Shown: positions 15,767 through 26,211, numbered from the stretch's first letter. The stretch: DNA of 32,501 bases from JAFARZ01 sp035651595 (GCA_035651595.1 DASRFJ010000071.1:1-32501), one strand, 5' to 3'. Made by a program: numbers and translations. The notes: generated by a model from the sequence alone, not told the origin.

Positions 15767-17914
15767 GTGCGTCCCGTAACCGATCTGCAGCGTAGCGTCG
15801 CGCCGTTTACCGTCGTCACCGAGATGACCCCGGCCGGGGACCAGCCGCAGGCGATCGCGGACATCGCCGGCCGGGTCACCGCGGGGGAGAAGGACACGGT
15901 GCTGCTCGGCGCCACCGGCACCGGTAAGACCGCGTCCGTGGCGTGGATCGCGGAGCAGGTGCAGCGCCCGCTGCTGGTCATGCTGCCGAACAAGACGCTC
16001 GCCGCGCAGTTCGCCAACGAGCTGCGCGAGATGCTCCCGCGGAACGCGGTGGAGTACTTCGTCTCGTACTACGACTACTACCAGCCGGAAGCGTACATTC
16101 CGCAGACCGACACCTACATCGAGAAGGACTCCTCGCTCAACCAGGAGGTGGAGCGGCTCCGGCACTCGGCGACCAACTCGCTGCTCACCCGCCGGGACAC
16201 GGTCGTGGTCGCGTCGGTGTCCTGCATCTACGGCCTGGGCACTCCGCAGGAGTACGTCGACCGGATGCTGACCCTCAAGCTCGGCGACACGATCGAGCGG
16301 GATCAGCTGCTGCGCAGGCTGGTCGGCATGCAGTACAACCGCAACGACCTGGCGTTCACCCGCGGCACGTTCCGGGTCCGCGGCGACACCATCGAGATCA
16401 TCCCGATGTACGAGGAGCTGGCCGTCCGGATCGAGATGTTCGGCGACGAGATCGAGCGGCTGATGACGCTGCACCCGCTGACCGGCGAGGTGATCAGCGA
16501 GGACACCGAGCTGTACATCTTCCCGGCGTCGCACTACGTGGCGGGTCCGGAGCGGATGGAGCGCGCGATCCACGGGATCGAGGCCGAGCTGGCGGACCGC
16601 CTCGCCGAGCTGGAGAAGCAGGGCAAGCTGCTCGAGGCGCAGCGGCTGCGGATGCGCACGACCTACGACATCGAGATGATGCGCCAGGTCGGCAGCTGCT
16701 CCGGCATCGAGAACTACTCGCGGCACATCGACGGCCGCGAGCAGGGCAGCCCGCCGAACACCCTGCTGGACTACTTCCCGGAGGACTTCCTGCTGGTCAT
16801 CGACGAGTCGCACGTCACCGTGCCGCAGATCGGTGCCATGTACGAAGGTGACGTAAGTCGCAAGCGGGTGCTCGTCGAGCACGGCTTCCGGCTGCCGAGC
16901 GCGATCGACAACCGGCCGCTGACCTGGGAAGAGTTCCTGGACCGGATCGGCCAGACGATCTACCTCTCGGCCACGCCCGGCCCGTACGAGCTGCAGCGCG
17001 TGCAGGGCGATGTCGTCGAGCAGGTGATCCGGCCCACCGGCCTGGTGGACCCGGAGATCGTGATCAAGCCGACCAAGGGCCAGATCGACGACCTGCTGCA
17101 CGAGATCAGGGTGCGGGCCGAACGGGACGAGCGGGTGCTGGTCACCACGCTGACCAAGCGGATGGCCGAGGACCTGACCGACTACCTGCTGGAGAACGGC
17201 GTCCGCGCCCGGTACCTGCACAGCGAGGTGGACACGCTGCGCCGGGTCGAGCTGCTCCGCGAGCTGCGGGTCGGCGAGTACGACGTGCTGGTCGGCATCA
17301 ACCTGCTCCGCGAGGGACTTGACCTGCCCGAAGTGTCGCTGGTCGCCATCCTCGACGCGGACAAGGAAGGCTTCCTGCGGTCGGGTACCTCGCTGATCCA
17401 GACGATCGGGCGTGCCGCGCGTAACGTGTCCGGCCAGGTGCACATGTACGCGGACCAGATGACGCCGTCGATGCAGAAGGCGATCGACGAGACCAACCGG
17501 CGCCGGGAGAAGCAGGTCGCCTACAACAAGGCGAACGGCGTGGATCCGCAGCCGCTGCGCAAGCGCATCGCTGACATCCTGGATCAGATCGTCCGCGAGG
17601 ACGCGGACACCGAGCAGCTGATCGGCGGCGCGGGCCGGCAGCAGTCGCGCGGCAAGGCCCCGGTGCCCGGCCTGTCGTCGCGTGCCCGGGCCACCGCGGC
17701 GCAGGCCGCGGCCGCGCGGGCCGGTGCCGAGCTGAGCGAGGCGGCCAAGGGCGGCGGCGTCGCGCGAACCGAGCTGATCGGGCTGATCACCGAGCTCACC
17801 GAGCAGATGCACGCGGCCGCCGCCGAGCTGCAGTTCGAGGTGGCGGCGCGGATCCGCGACGAGATCAAGGACCTCAAGCACGAGCTGCGCGGCATGCAGG
17901 CAGCCGGCGTCTGA
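15767..17914 (+). CDS. uvrB: Excinuclease ABC subunit B
   Basis: 715 aa from GTG 15767, with an excellent GGAGGAGG ribosome site 8 nt upstream. Superfamily 2 helicase-like protein: Walker A LLGATGTGKT (about 46-55), the damage-verifying beta-hairpin with YDYYQPEAYIPQTDTYIEKD, VASVSCIYGLG, DESH Walker B (LLVIDESHVTVPQIG), the helicase motifs in the C-terminal RecA domain (TTLTKRMAEDL, INLLREGLDLPEVSLVAILDADKEGFLRS, QTIGRAARN), and a C-terminal UVR domain (ELTEQMHAAAAELQFEVAARIRDEI) that contacts UvrC. It hands damaged DNA from UvrA to UvrC in nucleotide excision repair. The stop overlaps the start of the next gene by one base (TGATG), so the two are translationally coupled. Confidence 0.98.
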   Translation: MRPVTDLQRSVAPFTVVTEMTPAGDQPQAIADIAGRVTAGEKDTVLLGATGTGKTASVAWIAEQVQRPLLVMLPNKTLAAQFANELREMLPRNAVEYFVSYYDYYQPEAYIPQTDTYIEKDSSLNQEVERLRHSATNSLLTRRDTVVVASVSCIYGLGTPQEYVDRMLTLKLGDTIERDQLLRRLVGMQYNRNDLAFTRGTFRVRGDTIEIIPMYEELAVRIEMFGDEIERLMTLHPLTGEVISEDTELYIFPASHYVAGPERMERAIHGIEAELADRLAELEKQGKLLEAQRLRMRTTYDIEMMRQVGSCSGIENYSRHIDGREQGSPPNTLLDYFPEDFLLVIDESHVTVPQIGAMYEGDVSRKRVLVEHGFRLPSAIDNRPLTWEEFLDRIGQTIYLSATPGPYELQRVQGDVVEQVIRPTGLVDPEIVIKPTKGQIDDLLHEIRVRAERDERVLVTTLTKRMAEDLTDYLLENGVRARYLHSEVDTLRRVELLRELRVGEYDVLVGINLLREGLDLPEVSLVAILDADKEGFLRSGTSLIQTIGRAARNVSGQVHMYADQMTPSMQKAIDETNRRREKQVAYNKANGVDPQPLRKRIADILDQIVREDADTEQLIGGAGRQQSRGKAPVPGLSSRARATAAQAAAARAGAELSEAAKGGGVARTELIGLITELTEQMHAAAAELQFEVAARIRDEIKDLKHELRGMQAAGV

Positions 17915-18876
17915 TGGCCTATGCCATCGACGATGTGGTGGCTGAGGTATGCGCGGGCGTGAACGCGCGGTGGCGGGGGATCGATCCGCTGCTGCCGCGG
18001 CTGCCCGGCCACATCGAGGATGGTGCGGATTACCTGGTCGCCTGGGATCGCAACCGGCGGCCGGCCGGGTTCGCGGCTTACCGGCGAGCCTGGTCGCCGC
18101 AGGACAAGCTCGACCAGACGTGGGGGACCGCGACTAAGTTCGTCATGCGGCCGCGGATCGCCGGCCCGGACGTGCGGACCGCGCTCGACCAGCTGCTCAC
18201 CCAGTGGCAGCGGGACGTGACCGGCCAGCCGGGGGCGCGCGATTACGACACCGCGGCCACGGTGAACTGGCCGTCCCGGGACACCGCCGGCATCCTGCCG
18301 CTGCTCAGCCACGGCCTGCAGCCCATGGCGGTGATCGCCGCCCGCCGCGGCGGCGTGCCCGCTGACCGTCCTGTCCCCGTGGATGGGCTGGTGATCCGCG
18401 AGGCTGGCCCGGCTGACCTGGCCGCGGTGACCGGCATGGAGATGGGCGTCATCCGCTATGACAGCCAGTTCGGCACCGCGATCGTGCGTCCCGCCACCGA
18501 GGCCTTGGTGCACGCGGAGGCGACGGCGGCCCTCACGAACCATCGCGGCTGGATCTGGCTGGCCGAACGCAACGGCAGGCCGGCCGGCCTGCTCGCCATC
18601 CAGCCGCCGCAAGAGGCTGGCTGGATTGCCGTGATGACCAGCGCGGCACCGGCCGCCTACCTGCAGACCCTGTTCGTCCGCCCGGACGAGCGCGGCGGCG
18701 GCGTTGGTGCCCGCCTGGTCAGGCGGGCCCATGAGGCCCTCGACGCGGCGGGGGTAGGCGTGACGATTCTGCATTACTCCCAGGTCAATCCGCTGTCCGG
18801 GCCGTTCTGGAACAGGATGGGGTACCGGCCGCTGTGGACAACGTGGGAATCCCGCCCGGCCGCCGCGCTGCGCTGA
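17914..18876 (+). CDS. GNAT-family N-acetyltransferase
   Basis: 320 aa. The ATG overlaps the uvrB TGA by one base. The C-terminal GNAT domain (about 160-305) is recognisable: LVIREAGPADLAAVTGM, WIWLAERNGRPAGLLAI, the acetyl-CoA-binding motif A LFVRPDERGGGVGARLVRRAHEAL (about 253-276), then VTILHYSQVNPLSGPFWNRMGYRPL. The N-terminal half (ADYLVAWDRNRRPAGFAAYRRA, ATKFVMRPRIAGPDVRTALDQLL) looks like a degenerate second GNAT fold. GNAT proteins move acetyl groups from acetyl-CoA to amines; the substrate is unknown. Coupling to uvrB hints at co-expression in the damage response, but this is inference. Confidence 0.9.
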   Translation: MAYAIDDVVAEVCAGVNARWRGIDPLLPRLPGHIEDGADYLVAWDRNRRPAGFAAYRRAWSPQDKLDQTWGTATKFVMRPRIAGPDVRTALDQLLTQWQRDVTGQPGARDYDTAATVNWPSRDTAGILPLLSHGLQPMAVIAARRGGVPADRPVPVDGLVIREAGPADLAAVTGMEMGVIRYDSQFGTAIVRPATEALVHAEATAALTNHRGWIWLAERNGRPAGLLAIQPPQEAGWIAVMTSAAPAAYLQTLFVRPDERGGGVGARLVRRAHEALDAAGVGVTILHYSQVNPLSGPFWNRMGYRPLWTTWESRPAAALR

Positions 18877-19083
18877 TCTCCGCAATGTTCCACGGTGTTC
18901 CGCAACGGCTTGGCCAAAGACCGAAACTCTCGAGAGCGGCGCGCTAGCATGGATCGCGACATATCTGGAATGCTGAGGGGTGTCTCAGCGTTCGCTCCGG
19001 AAGTCTGGCTCAGGGGATGTTACGGCCGGGCTTATCCGGGAAGGTGCTGAAACGGGGACGGCGCCCTAGGGGGTAGGTAGCAC

Positions 19084-20102
19084 GTGCTGGTTAGCCTCAT
19101 CGCGGCGATCGTGGCCGCACTGCTCTACGGCGTCGCGTCGGTGATGCAGGCCATCGCCGTGCGCGCCGCCAGCACGCGCAAACCGGACGAAGTGGCTGGC
19201 GGCGGCGTCAAGGTCGACCCCGGCCTGGTGGTCCGGATGCTCGGTCAGTGGCGTTTCGTGGCCAGCATGGTGCTCGACACCCTGGGTTTCGTCGCTCAGT
19301 TGATCGCGTTGCAGCGGCTCCCGCTGTTCGCCGTCCAGGCCTTCGTGGCCAGCAACCTGGCGGTCACCGCGGTCGTCGCCAGCAGGCTCATCGGGGTCAG
19401 GCTCCAGGCCAGGGAGTGGGCCGCGGTGCTTGGCGTGGTGGCCGGCGTGGGCCTGCTCGGTTCGTCCGCCGGCGCCGAAGGCGCGAGTTCCACCGGCGCG
19501 GTCTTCAAGCTCGCGCTGATCCTGGCGGTGGCGGGTCTTGCGCTGCTCGGCATGGCCGCCGCCAAGCTCACCGAGCCGTACCGGACCACGGCCCTGGGCA
19601 TCACCGCCGGACTCGGCTACGGGGTGCTGAGCATCGCCGCTAGGGTGCTCACCGGCTTCGCCCCGCTGGCGCTGCTCAAGGACCCGGCCGCGTACGCGGT
19701 CGCGGCGGCCGGCATCATCAGCTTCGTGTTCTACGCCACGGCCCTGGAGGGCGGCAGCGTCACCACCGCGACGGCCGCGGTGGTGCTGGCCGAGACCGTC
19801 CCGCCTGCCGTGATCGGCGTGATCTTCCTCGGCGACGCGACGCGCCGGGGCTTGGCGGGCGTGGCCTGGCTGGGCTTCGCGCTCGCGGTGGCGAGCGCCG
19901 TCATGCTCGCCAGGTTTGGCGAGGCGCACCACACCGAGGACATCCAGATGGCCGACGCCGCGGCCCATCGACGCGCCAACGAGGCCAACGAGGCCAATGC
20001 GGGGCCCGCTGCCTGTGGTCTGTTATCCTGGTGGCCCGTGGACCTGCAGCTTCTTTGCGCGCTTACCGCCATCAACGGCACGGAACCCACGGGAGTCTCA
20101 TA

Positions 20103-20103
<1 letters not shown>
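19084..20103 (+). CDS. DMT-superfamily (EamA-like) membrane protein
   Basis: 339 aa from GTG 19084, behind a GGGGGTAGG ribosome site. About nine hydrophobic helices: residues 2-26, 56-77, 80-99, 110-128, 138-158, 169-190, 201-220, 225-249 and 258-278, with conserved-looking GVASVMQAIAVRAA, FAVQAFVASNLAVTAVVASRL and AVVLAETVPPAVIGVIFLGD segments, as in DMT/EamA-type exporters. The substrate is not predictable. The C-terminal about 60 residues (from FGEAHHTEDIQ) are polar, include an ANEANEAN run, and then read like translated leader sequence of pyrG; an extended -10-like TGTTATCCT (20021-20029) lies there. The TAG stop overlaps the pyrG GTG by one base. The 207-bp gap before this gene holds a small GCTGAG/CTCAGC hairpin and a 10-bp palindrome CTCTCGAGAG (18927-18936). 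Confidence 0.88.
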
Positions 20104-21785
<1,682 letters not shown>

Positions 21786-21804
21786 GCCCCGTGAGCGAAG
21801 CCAG

Positions 21805-21881
21805 GGGCGCGGTGATGCCTGGACTGACGAGCGAGCGACGAAGTCGTGAGCGAGGAGGGAAGGCATCACCTCAAAGCGCCC
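21805..21881 (+). other. Strongly structured pyrG-NUDIX intergenic RNA
   Basis: GGGCGC-GGTGATGCC (21805-21819) pairs with GGCATCACC (21862-21870) and, after a 5-nt bulge, GCGCCC (21876-21881). Inside, CGAC-GAA-GTCG (21837-21847) is a small hairpin flanked by GAGCGAG and GAGCGAGG direct repeats. It fills most of the 124-nt gap and could be an attenuator, terminator or processing site between pyrG and the NUDIX gene. Confidence 0.5.
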
Positions 21882-21909
21882 GGCCCGCGAGCGAACAAAA
21901 AGGTACAGC

Positions 21910-22515
21910 GTGAAGGATTCTCTCGAACTGTGGCCGGTGGGTGAATCGACCGAGCTGCTCCGTAGCCGGCTGGTCACCGTGCGGAGCGATAAGGTTCGCA
22001 TGCCGGACAATACATACGCAGAACGAGATGTGGTGATACACCCGGGCGCCGTGGCGGTTCTGGCGCTGGACGACGCGGGTCGCATACTCATGATCCGCCA
22101 GTACCGCCACCCGGTTGGCCGGATGCTGTGGGAGATCCCGGCCGGCCTGCGCGACGTGCCGGGGGAGGATCCGTGGCTGACCGCCCAGCGTGAGCTGGCC
22201 GAGGAGGCCAGCTACCGGGCTCGCGACTGGCGCGTACTCACGGATTTCTTCACCTCGCCCGGATTCAGCACCGAACGGCTGCGCGTTTTCCTCGCGCGGG
22301 GACTCGAGGAGATCCCAGAGCAGGAACGTACGTACGTTCTGAAGGAGGAGGAGGCCCGCCTGGAACGGGCCTGGCTGCCTTTGCGGGAGGCGGTCAGCAT
22401 GGTACTAGCAGGTGACTTGCATAATGGCGTGGCGGCCATGGGCATATTGGCCGGGTACGCTGCGGCATCTGGTGATTTCGCCGACCTGCGGCCGGCGGAC
22501 GCACCGGAGACCTGA
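21910..22515 (+). CDS. NUDIX hydrolase, ADP-ribose pyrophosphatase type
   Basis: 201 aa from GTG 21910 with AAAAAGG upstream. The layout matches the Rv1700-type ADP-ribose pyrophosphatase located next to pyrG in actinobacteria: an N-terminal swapped beta-sheet (KVRMPDNTYAERDVVIHPGAVAVLALDD), the catalytic Nudix box AGLRDVPGEDPWLTAQRELAEEASY with the REXXEE core (Gly of the consensus replaced by Ser in EEASY), then FFTSPGFSTERLRVFLARGLEE, a conserved element of ADPR pyrophosphatases. It hydrolyses ADP-ribose or related nucleoside diphosphates. The sirtuin gene in the same window makes O-acetyl-ADP-ribose, a possible substrate of this class; a functional link is inference only. Confidence 0.93.
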   Translation: MKDSLELWPVGESTELLRSRLVTVRSDKVRMPDNTYAERDVVIHPGAVAVLALDDAGRILMIRQYRHPVGRMLWEIPAGLRDVPGEDPWLTAQRELAEEASYRARDWRVLTDFFTSPGFSTERLRVFLARGLEEIPEQERTYVLKEEEARLERAWLPLREAVSMVLAGDLHNGVAAMGILAGYAAASGDFADLRPADAPET

Positions 22516-22538
22516 GCAACGGCGCTCTGGAGGAGCAC

Positions 22539-23654
22539 ATGAAGGTCGGGATTCCCCGGGAGATCAAGAATCACGAGTACCGGGTGGCCATCACGCCCGC
22601 GGGCGTGCATGAGCTGATCCGCGGCGGGCACGAGGTGCTCGTCGAAGCGGGAGCCGGTGTGGGGTCGTCGATACCCGACGAGGACTTCACCGCCGCCGGA
22701 GCCAAGATCCTTGCCGGAGCGGATGACGTATGGGGCTCAGCGGACATGATCTTGAAGGTCAAGGAGCCCATCGCCGACGAATACCACCGCATGCGCAACG
22801 GGCAGGTGCTGTTCACCTACCTGCACCTGGCCGCCTCTCGTGCCTGTACCGAGGCGCTGTTGTCGCAGGGCGTCACCTCGATCGCCTACGAGACCGTGCA
22901 GCTGCCGGACGGGTCGCTGCCGCTGCTCGCGCCGATGTCCGAGGTCGCGGGCCGGATGGCGCCGCAGGTCGGGGCGCACCACCTGCAGCGCGATGGCGGC
23001 GGCCGGGGTGTGCTGATGGGCGGCGTTTCCGGCGTGTACGCCGCCAAGGTCGTCGTGCTCGGGGCGGGCGTCTCGGGCATGAACGCGGCGGCGATCGCGC
23101 TGGGCATGCAGGCCGAGGTGCTGCTGCTGGACAAGAACGTGTCGCGGCTGCGCCAGGCGGACGCCATCTACCAGGGTCACCTCCAGACGGTCGCGTCGAA
23201 CACGTACGAGGTCGAGCGCGCCGTGCTGGACGCCGACCTGGTGATCGGGGCGGTGCTCATCCCCGGTGCCAAGGCACCGAAACTGATAACCGACGAGTTG
23301 GTGGCCCGGATGAAGTCCGGCGCGGTCCTTGTCGACATATCGATCGATCAGGGCGGGTGCTTCGAGGGCTCGCGGCCGACCACGCACGCGGACCCGACGT
23401 TCAAGGTGCATGACACGCTGTACTACTGCGTGGCGAACATGCCCGGCGCGGTGCCGCACACCTCGACGTACGCGCTGACCAACGTGACGCTGCCGTACGC
23501 GATCGAGATGGCGAACCGTGGCTGGCGCGCGGCGCTGAAGGCCGACAGGGCGCTCGCGCAGGGCCTGTCCACGCACGCCGGGGCGCTCACCTCCGGGCCG
23601 GTGGCCGAGGCGCACAGCCTCCAGTTCACCCCGACCGCCGAAGTGCTCAACTAA
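22539..23654 (+). CDS. ald: Alanine dehydrogenase
   Basis: 371 aa from ATG 22539, with GGAGGAG 5 nt upstream and 23 nt after the NUDIX stop. Signature MKVGIPREIKNHEYRVAITP; substrate-binding K75 in KVKEP, catalytic H96 in TYLHLAA, Rossmann motif VVVLGAGVSGMNAAAIALG (about 171-189), the Asp-containing DISIDQGGCFE, and the C-terminal YCVANMPGAVPHTSTYALTNVTLPYA. It interconverts L-alanine and pyruvate plus ammonia using NAD and works as a hexamer. Full length for the family. A 47-bp perfect palindrome follows 44 bp past the stop. Confidence 0.97.
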   Translation: MKVGIPREIKNHEYRVAITPAGVHELIRGGHEVLVEAGAGVGSSIPDEDFTAAGAKILAGADDVWGSADMILKVKEPIADEYHRMRNGQVLFTYLHLAASRACTEALLSQGVTSIAYETVQLPDGSLPLLAPMSEVAGRMAPQVGAHHLQRDGGGRGVLMGGVSGVYAAKVVVLGAGVSGMNAAAIALGMQAEVLLLDKNVSRLRQADAIYQGHLQTVASNTYEVERAVLDADLVIGAVLIPGAKAPKLITDELVARMKSGAVLVDISIDQGGCFEGSRPTTHADPTFKVHDTLYYCVANMPGAVPHTSTYALTNVTLPYAIEMANRGWRAALKADRALAQGLSTHAGALTSGPVAEAHSLQFTPTAEVLN

Positions 23655-23698
23655 AGGCAGGGCCTCCGCAGGTGCCCCGTCGCCCCGTGTGCCCGATT

Positions 23699-23745
23699 AT
23701 TGCGGACACTTACCCCCCCGGAATGGGGGGGTAAGTGTCCGCAAT
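23699..23745. repeat. Bare hairpin made of the MITE terminal sequence
   Basis: Perfect 21-bp arms (23699-23719 and 23725-23745) with the 5-nt loop GGAAT; the arm starts ATTGCGGACACTTACCCCC. The same 19-base string stands at 8085-8103, the left end of the MITE-like element, so this looks like two element ends fused without the interior, or a REP-like relative. It may also act as the terminator of ald. Confidence 0.85.
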
Positions 23746-23763
23746 CTTTGCCGGGACCCTCGC

Positions 23764-24696
23764 GTGGTGACGGTTCGCGAGGGGGTGCGGGAGTATCTGG
23801 ACTTCCTCGAGGTGGAGCGCGGGCTGGCGGCCAACTCCGTCGAGTCGTACTGGCGGGACCTGCGCCGGTACGAGGAAGTGCTCGCCGACCGCGGGCGGGG
23901 CAACCTCGACGAGGTGACCACCGTCGACGTGGCGGAGTTTGTCGCGTCGCTGCGGGAGGGCGACGACGAGCACGATCCGCTCGCCGTCAGTTCGGCGGCG
24001 CGAGCGTTGGTCGCGGTGCGTGGCATGCACGCGTTCCTCGTCAAGCAAGGCCTCGCGGCAGCGGACCCCGCCCGCGAGGTCAGCCCGCCCGCGCTACCCA
24101 GGCGGCTGCCCAAGGCGATCCCGCTCGCGGAGGTGGAGCGGCTGCTCGAGGCAGCGAGCGCGGCCGACGACCCGCGCTCGCTCCGGGACCGCGCGCTGCT
24201 GGAGTTCCTGTACGGCACCGGGGCGCGGATCTCCGAGGCGACCGATCTGGACGTGGACGAACTGCAGCTGGACGACGATCCGGTGGTACGACTGGCGGGC
24301 AAGGGCGGCAAGCACCGGATCGTCCCGGTCGGCAGCTACGCGACGCAAGCCCTGAACGCCTACCTGGTCCGCGCCAGGCCCGCGCTGGCCGCGGCCTCGA
24401 AACGCGTGGCCGTGGTGCCGGCGGTCTTCCTCAACGCCCGCGGCGGCCGGCTGACCAGGCAGGGCGCGTGGGGGATCCTGCAAGCCACCGCCGAGCGGGC
24501 GGGCCTGGACGACGTGTCGCCGCACACGCTGCGGCACTCGTTCGCCACTCACCTGCTCGACGGCGGCGCGGACATCCGGGTGGTCCAGGAGCTGCTGGGC
24601 CACGCGTCGGTGTCCACCACCCAGATCTACACGTTGATCACCGTTGACAAGCTGCGTGAGGTGTACGCGGCCGCGCATCCCCGGGCACTCGGCTAA
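23764..24696 (+). CDS. xerD: Tyrosine recombinase XerD
   Basis: 310 aa from GTG 23764; the open frame upstream runs through the palindrome and is not credible. The N-terminal SAM-like core-binding domain (YLDFLEVERGLAANSVESYWRDLRRY) is followed by the catalytic domain with the full set: R155 in GTGARISEATDLDV, Lys in KGGKHRIVPVG (K180/K183), H254xxR257 in HTLRHSFATHLLDGG, H280 in LLGHASVSTTQIYT, and nucleophile Y289. Together with XerC it resolves chromosome dimers at dif. Its place after pyrG-NUDIX-ald is the usual actinobacterial one, but parA/scpA do not follow; the next gene is convergent rnhB. No ribosome site is obvious. Confidence 0.95.
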   Translation: MVTVREGVREYLDFLEVERGLAANSVESYWRDLRRYEEVLADRGRGNLDEVTTVDVAEFVASLREGDDEHDPLAVSSAARALVAVRGMHAFLVKQGLAAADPAREVSPPALPRRLPKAIPLAEVERLLEAASAADDPRSLRDRALLEFLYGTGARISEATDLDVDELQLDDDPVVRLAGKGGKHRIVPVGSYATQALNAYLVRARPALAAASKRVAVVPAVFLNARGGRLTRQGAWGILQATAERAGLDDVSPHTLRHSFATHLLDGGADIRVVQELLGHASVSTTQIYTLITVDKLREVYAAAHPRALG

Positions 24697-24721
24697 AGCG
24701 CTCGGCTAAAGCGCTCGGCTA
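24688..24721. repeat. 13-bp tandem repeat across the xerD/rnhB stop codons
   Basis: CTCGGCTAAAGCG occurs twice in tandem (24688-24700, 24701-24713), with a partial third copy ending in the rnhB stop. The first copy contains the xerD TAA. The duplication separates the two convergent stops by 22 bp. Confidence 0.85.
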
Positions 24722-25441
24722 CAGCAGGGAGAGCTGACCCTCGATGTCCGGCCGCTGCCGCTTCAGATGCCGCCACCGGGGCAGATCGTCCAGGTAGGAC
24801 CAGGACAGCCGGTGGTATGGCGTGGGCCCGAGCGACTCCAGTGCCTGCTTGTGCACTGGCGACGGATACCCCGCGTTCTCGCCGAACGCGAACGCCGCCG
24901 ACTCCTCGAATGACAGCTCCGCCATGAACCGGTCCCGGTGCACCTTCGCGATCACCGAGGCAGCGGCAACCGAGACCGAGCGCCGGTCCGCCTTGACCTC
25001 GCAGCGCACCGGCCACGGACGCCCGATGTAGTCGTGGGCGCCGTCCAGCACGACCACGTCAGGCCGCAGCGGCAACGCCTCGAGGGCGCGCACCGCGGCG
25101 CGCCGCAGCGCGACCGTCATCCCGGCCGAGTCGATCTCCGCGTGGTCCGCGTGGCCGAGCGCGTACGCGGCCACCCAGCCGGTGAGCTCACCGGCGATCG
25201 CCTCGCGCCGCGACGCGGTCAGCAGCTTGGAGTCGGTCAGCCCGCGCGGGGGCGCCGGGAACCCGGGCCGGACGATCGCCGCGCATACCGTCACCGGCCC
25301 CGCCCACGCCCCGCGGCCCACCTCGTCGACCCCGGCGACGCAGGATAGCCCGGCGGCGGCAAGCGACTCCTCGATGTCGTAGCAGGTGACATAGTCGGCC
25401 CGCACCGGATCGGCTGGCTCGTCGAACAGCGGATCTTCCAC
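24719..25441 (-). CDS. rnhB: Ribonuclease HII
   Basis: 240 aa from GTG 25441. The metal-binding acidic set is complete: D39 and E40 in VAGVDEVGRGAWAGP, D133 in VVVLDGAHDYIG, D170 in ASVIAKVHRDR; also TDSKLLTASRRE and the C-terminal GYPSPVHKQALESLGPTPYHRLSW. It cuts RNA in RNA/DNA hybrids and single ribonucleotides in DNA. It is the last gene of a three-gene minus-strand run; the gap to the previous gene is 17 bp and holds a GGATAG/CTATCC hairpin. The N-terminal about 20 residues precede the family core. Confidence 0.95.
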   Translation of the reverse strand: MEDPLFDEPADPVRADYVTCYDIEESLAAAGLSCVAGVDEVGRGAWAGPVTVCAAIVRPGFPAPPRGLTDSKLLTASRREAIAGELTGWVAAYALGHADHAEIDSAGMTVALRRAAVRALEALPLRPDVVVLDGAHDYIGRPWPVRCEVKADRRSVSVAAASVIAKVHRDRFMAELSFEESAAFAFGENAGYPSPVHKQALESLGPTPYHRLSWSYLDDLPRWRHLKRQRPDIEGQLSLL

Positions 25442-25458
25442 CAGCCGCAGGATAGCGC

Positions 25459-26208
25459 CTATCCGGGCAGCGGCCCGAGCAGCCGCGCGAACAGCCGCGC
25501 CAGCGAACGAGGCTCACACGTCACGGTCTCCGGAGGACCTTCGTCACGGTCCACCGTCACGCTGAGCGTGCCGTTGCGCTCCAACGTGATCATCAGCTCG
25601 TGGCACTCCATCTCGGCACCGCGCTCGCCGGCCCGGAACACCGCCACCTGCCGCGGTGGCTCCTTGCGGGTGTACCTGGCCCGGAACGGCGTCTGCACCC
25701 ACCAGGTCAGGAACCGCACCGCGGCGTCCACGGACATCAACCCGAATTCGTGCAACGGCCCGAACAGCCCATGGACCTTGTCCATGACGATCTCGAGGAC
25801 GATCGCGCGCGGCCGCTGGCCCGGATCGCCGATCCCGTACAGCCGCGGCGCCCACGCGGCCACCCCGTCCGGCCTGGTACAGGCCACCATGACCGACGGA
25901 TCCTGCCGGGCCGCCAGCGTCACCGCGACACCGGGAGCGGCCTCGAGGGAGTCATCGGAACCCGGCACCAGCAGTTCCCGGGACAGCAGCATGTCGACGG
26001 CGACCGCCTTCATCGCCGCGCGGCCGGGCTCGGTCATGCCCGCCCACCAGGTCGCCTCGTCACCCTCCAGGGTGACCTGGCTCTCGCCGCACAGGGCATA
26101 CAAATCGCCCGCGGTCAGCGGCGGCAGCAGCACGCCCCCGTAGCGGGTGGCGGCCGTCAGCAGCCGCTCCATCTCAGCGTCCACCGACTCGTATTGCGTT
26201 AACCCCAT
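25459..26208 (-). CDS. Hypothetical protein between a sirtuin and RNase HII
   Basis: 249 aa from ATG 26208, 3 bp after the sirtuin stop, so clearly co-translated with it. I do not recognise the family. It is soluble-looking, with no signal peptide or membrane helix. The N-terminal half is helical (ESVDAEMERLLTAATRYGG, LTAGDLYALCGE, PGRAAMKAVAVDMLLSRELLV), followed by mixed strands (VAVTLAARQDPSVMVACTR, WAPRLYGIG, RAIVLEIVMDKVHGLFGP). The C-terminal part has regular beta-strands (RQVAVFRAGER, MECHELMITLERNGTLSVTVDRDEG) and a final helix (RSLARLFARLLGPLP). Codon use matches neighbours. Confidence 0.8.
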   Translation of the reverse strand: MGLTQYESVDAEMERLLTAATRYGGVLLPPLTAGDLYALCGESQVTLEGDEATWWAGMTEPGRAAMKAVAVDMLLSRELLVPGSDDSLEAAPGVAVTLAARQDPSVMVACTRPDGVAAWAPRLYGIGDPGQRPRAIVLEIVMDKVHGLFGPLHEFGLMSVDAAVRFLTWWVQTPFRARYTRKEPPRQVAVFRAGERGAEMECHELMITLERNGTLSVTVDRDEGPPETVTCEPRSLARLFARLLGPLPG

Positions 26209-26211
26209 ACG

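Noticed and set aside
15731..17881. 716-aa minus-strand frame across uvrB
   Set aside because: Exactly antisense to the unmistakable uvrB; Arg/His/Leu/Val-rich composition typical of antisense frames in GC-rich genes.
23699..23745. dif site next to xerD
   Set aside because: dif is a 28-bp site with two 11-bp XerC/XerD arms and a 6-bp centre; this is a 21-bp-arm hairpin matching the MITE end instead.
24688..24721. Attachment site of an integrated element at the xerD end
   Set aside because: A simple 13-bp slippage duplication between two convergent core genes; no element lies beside it.
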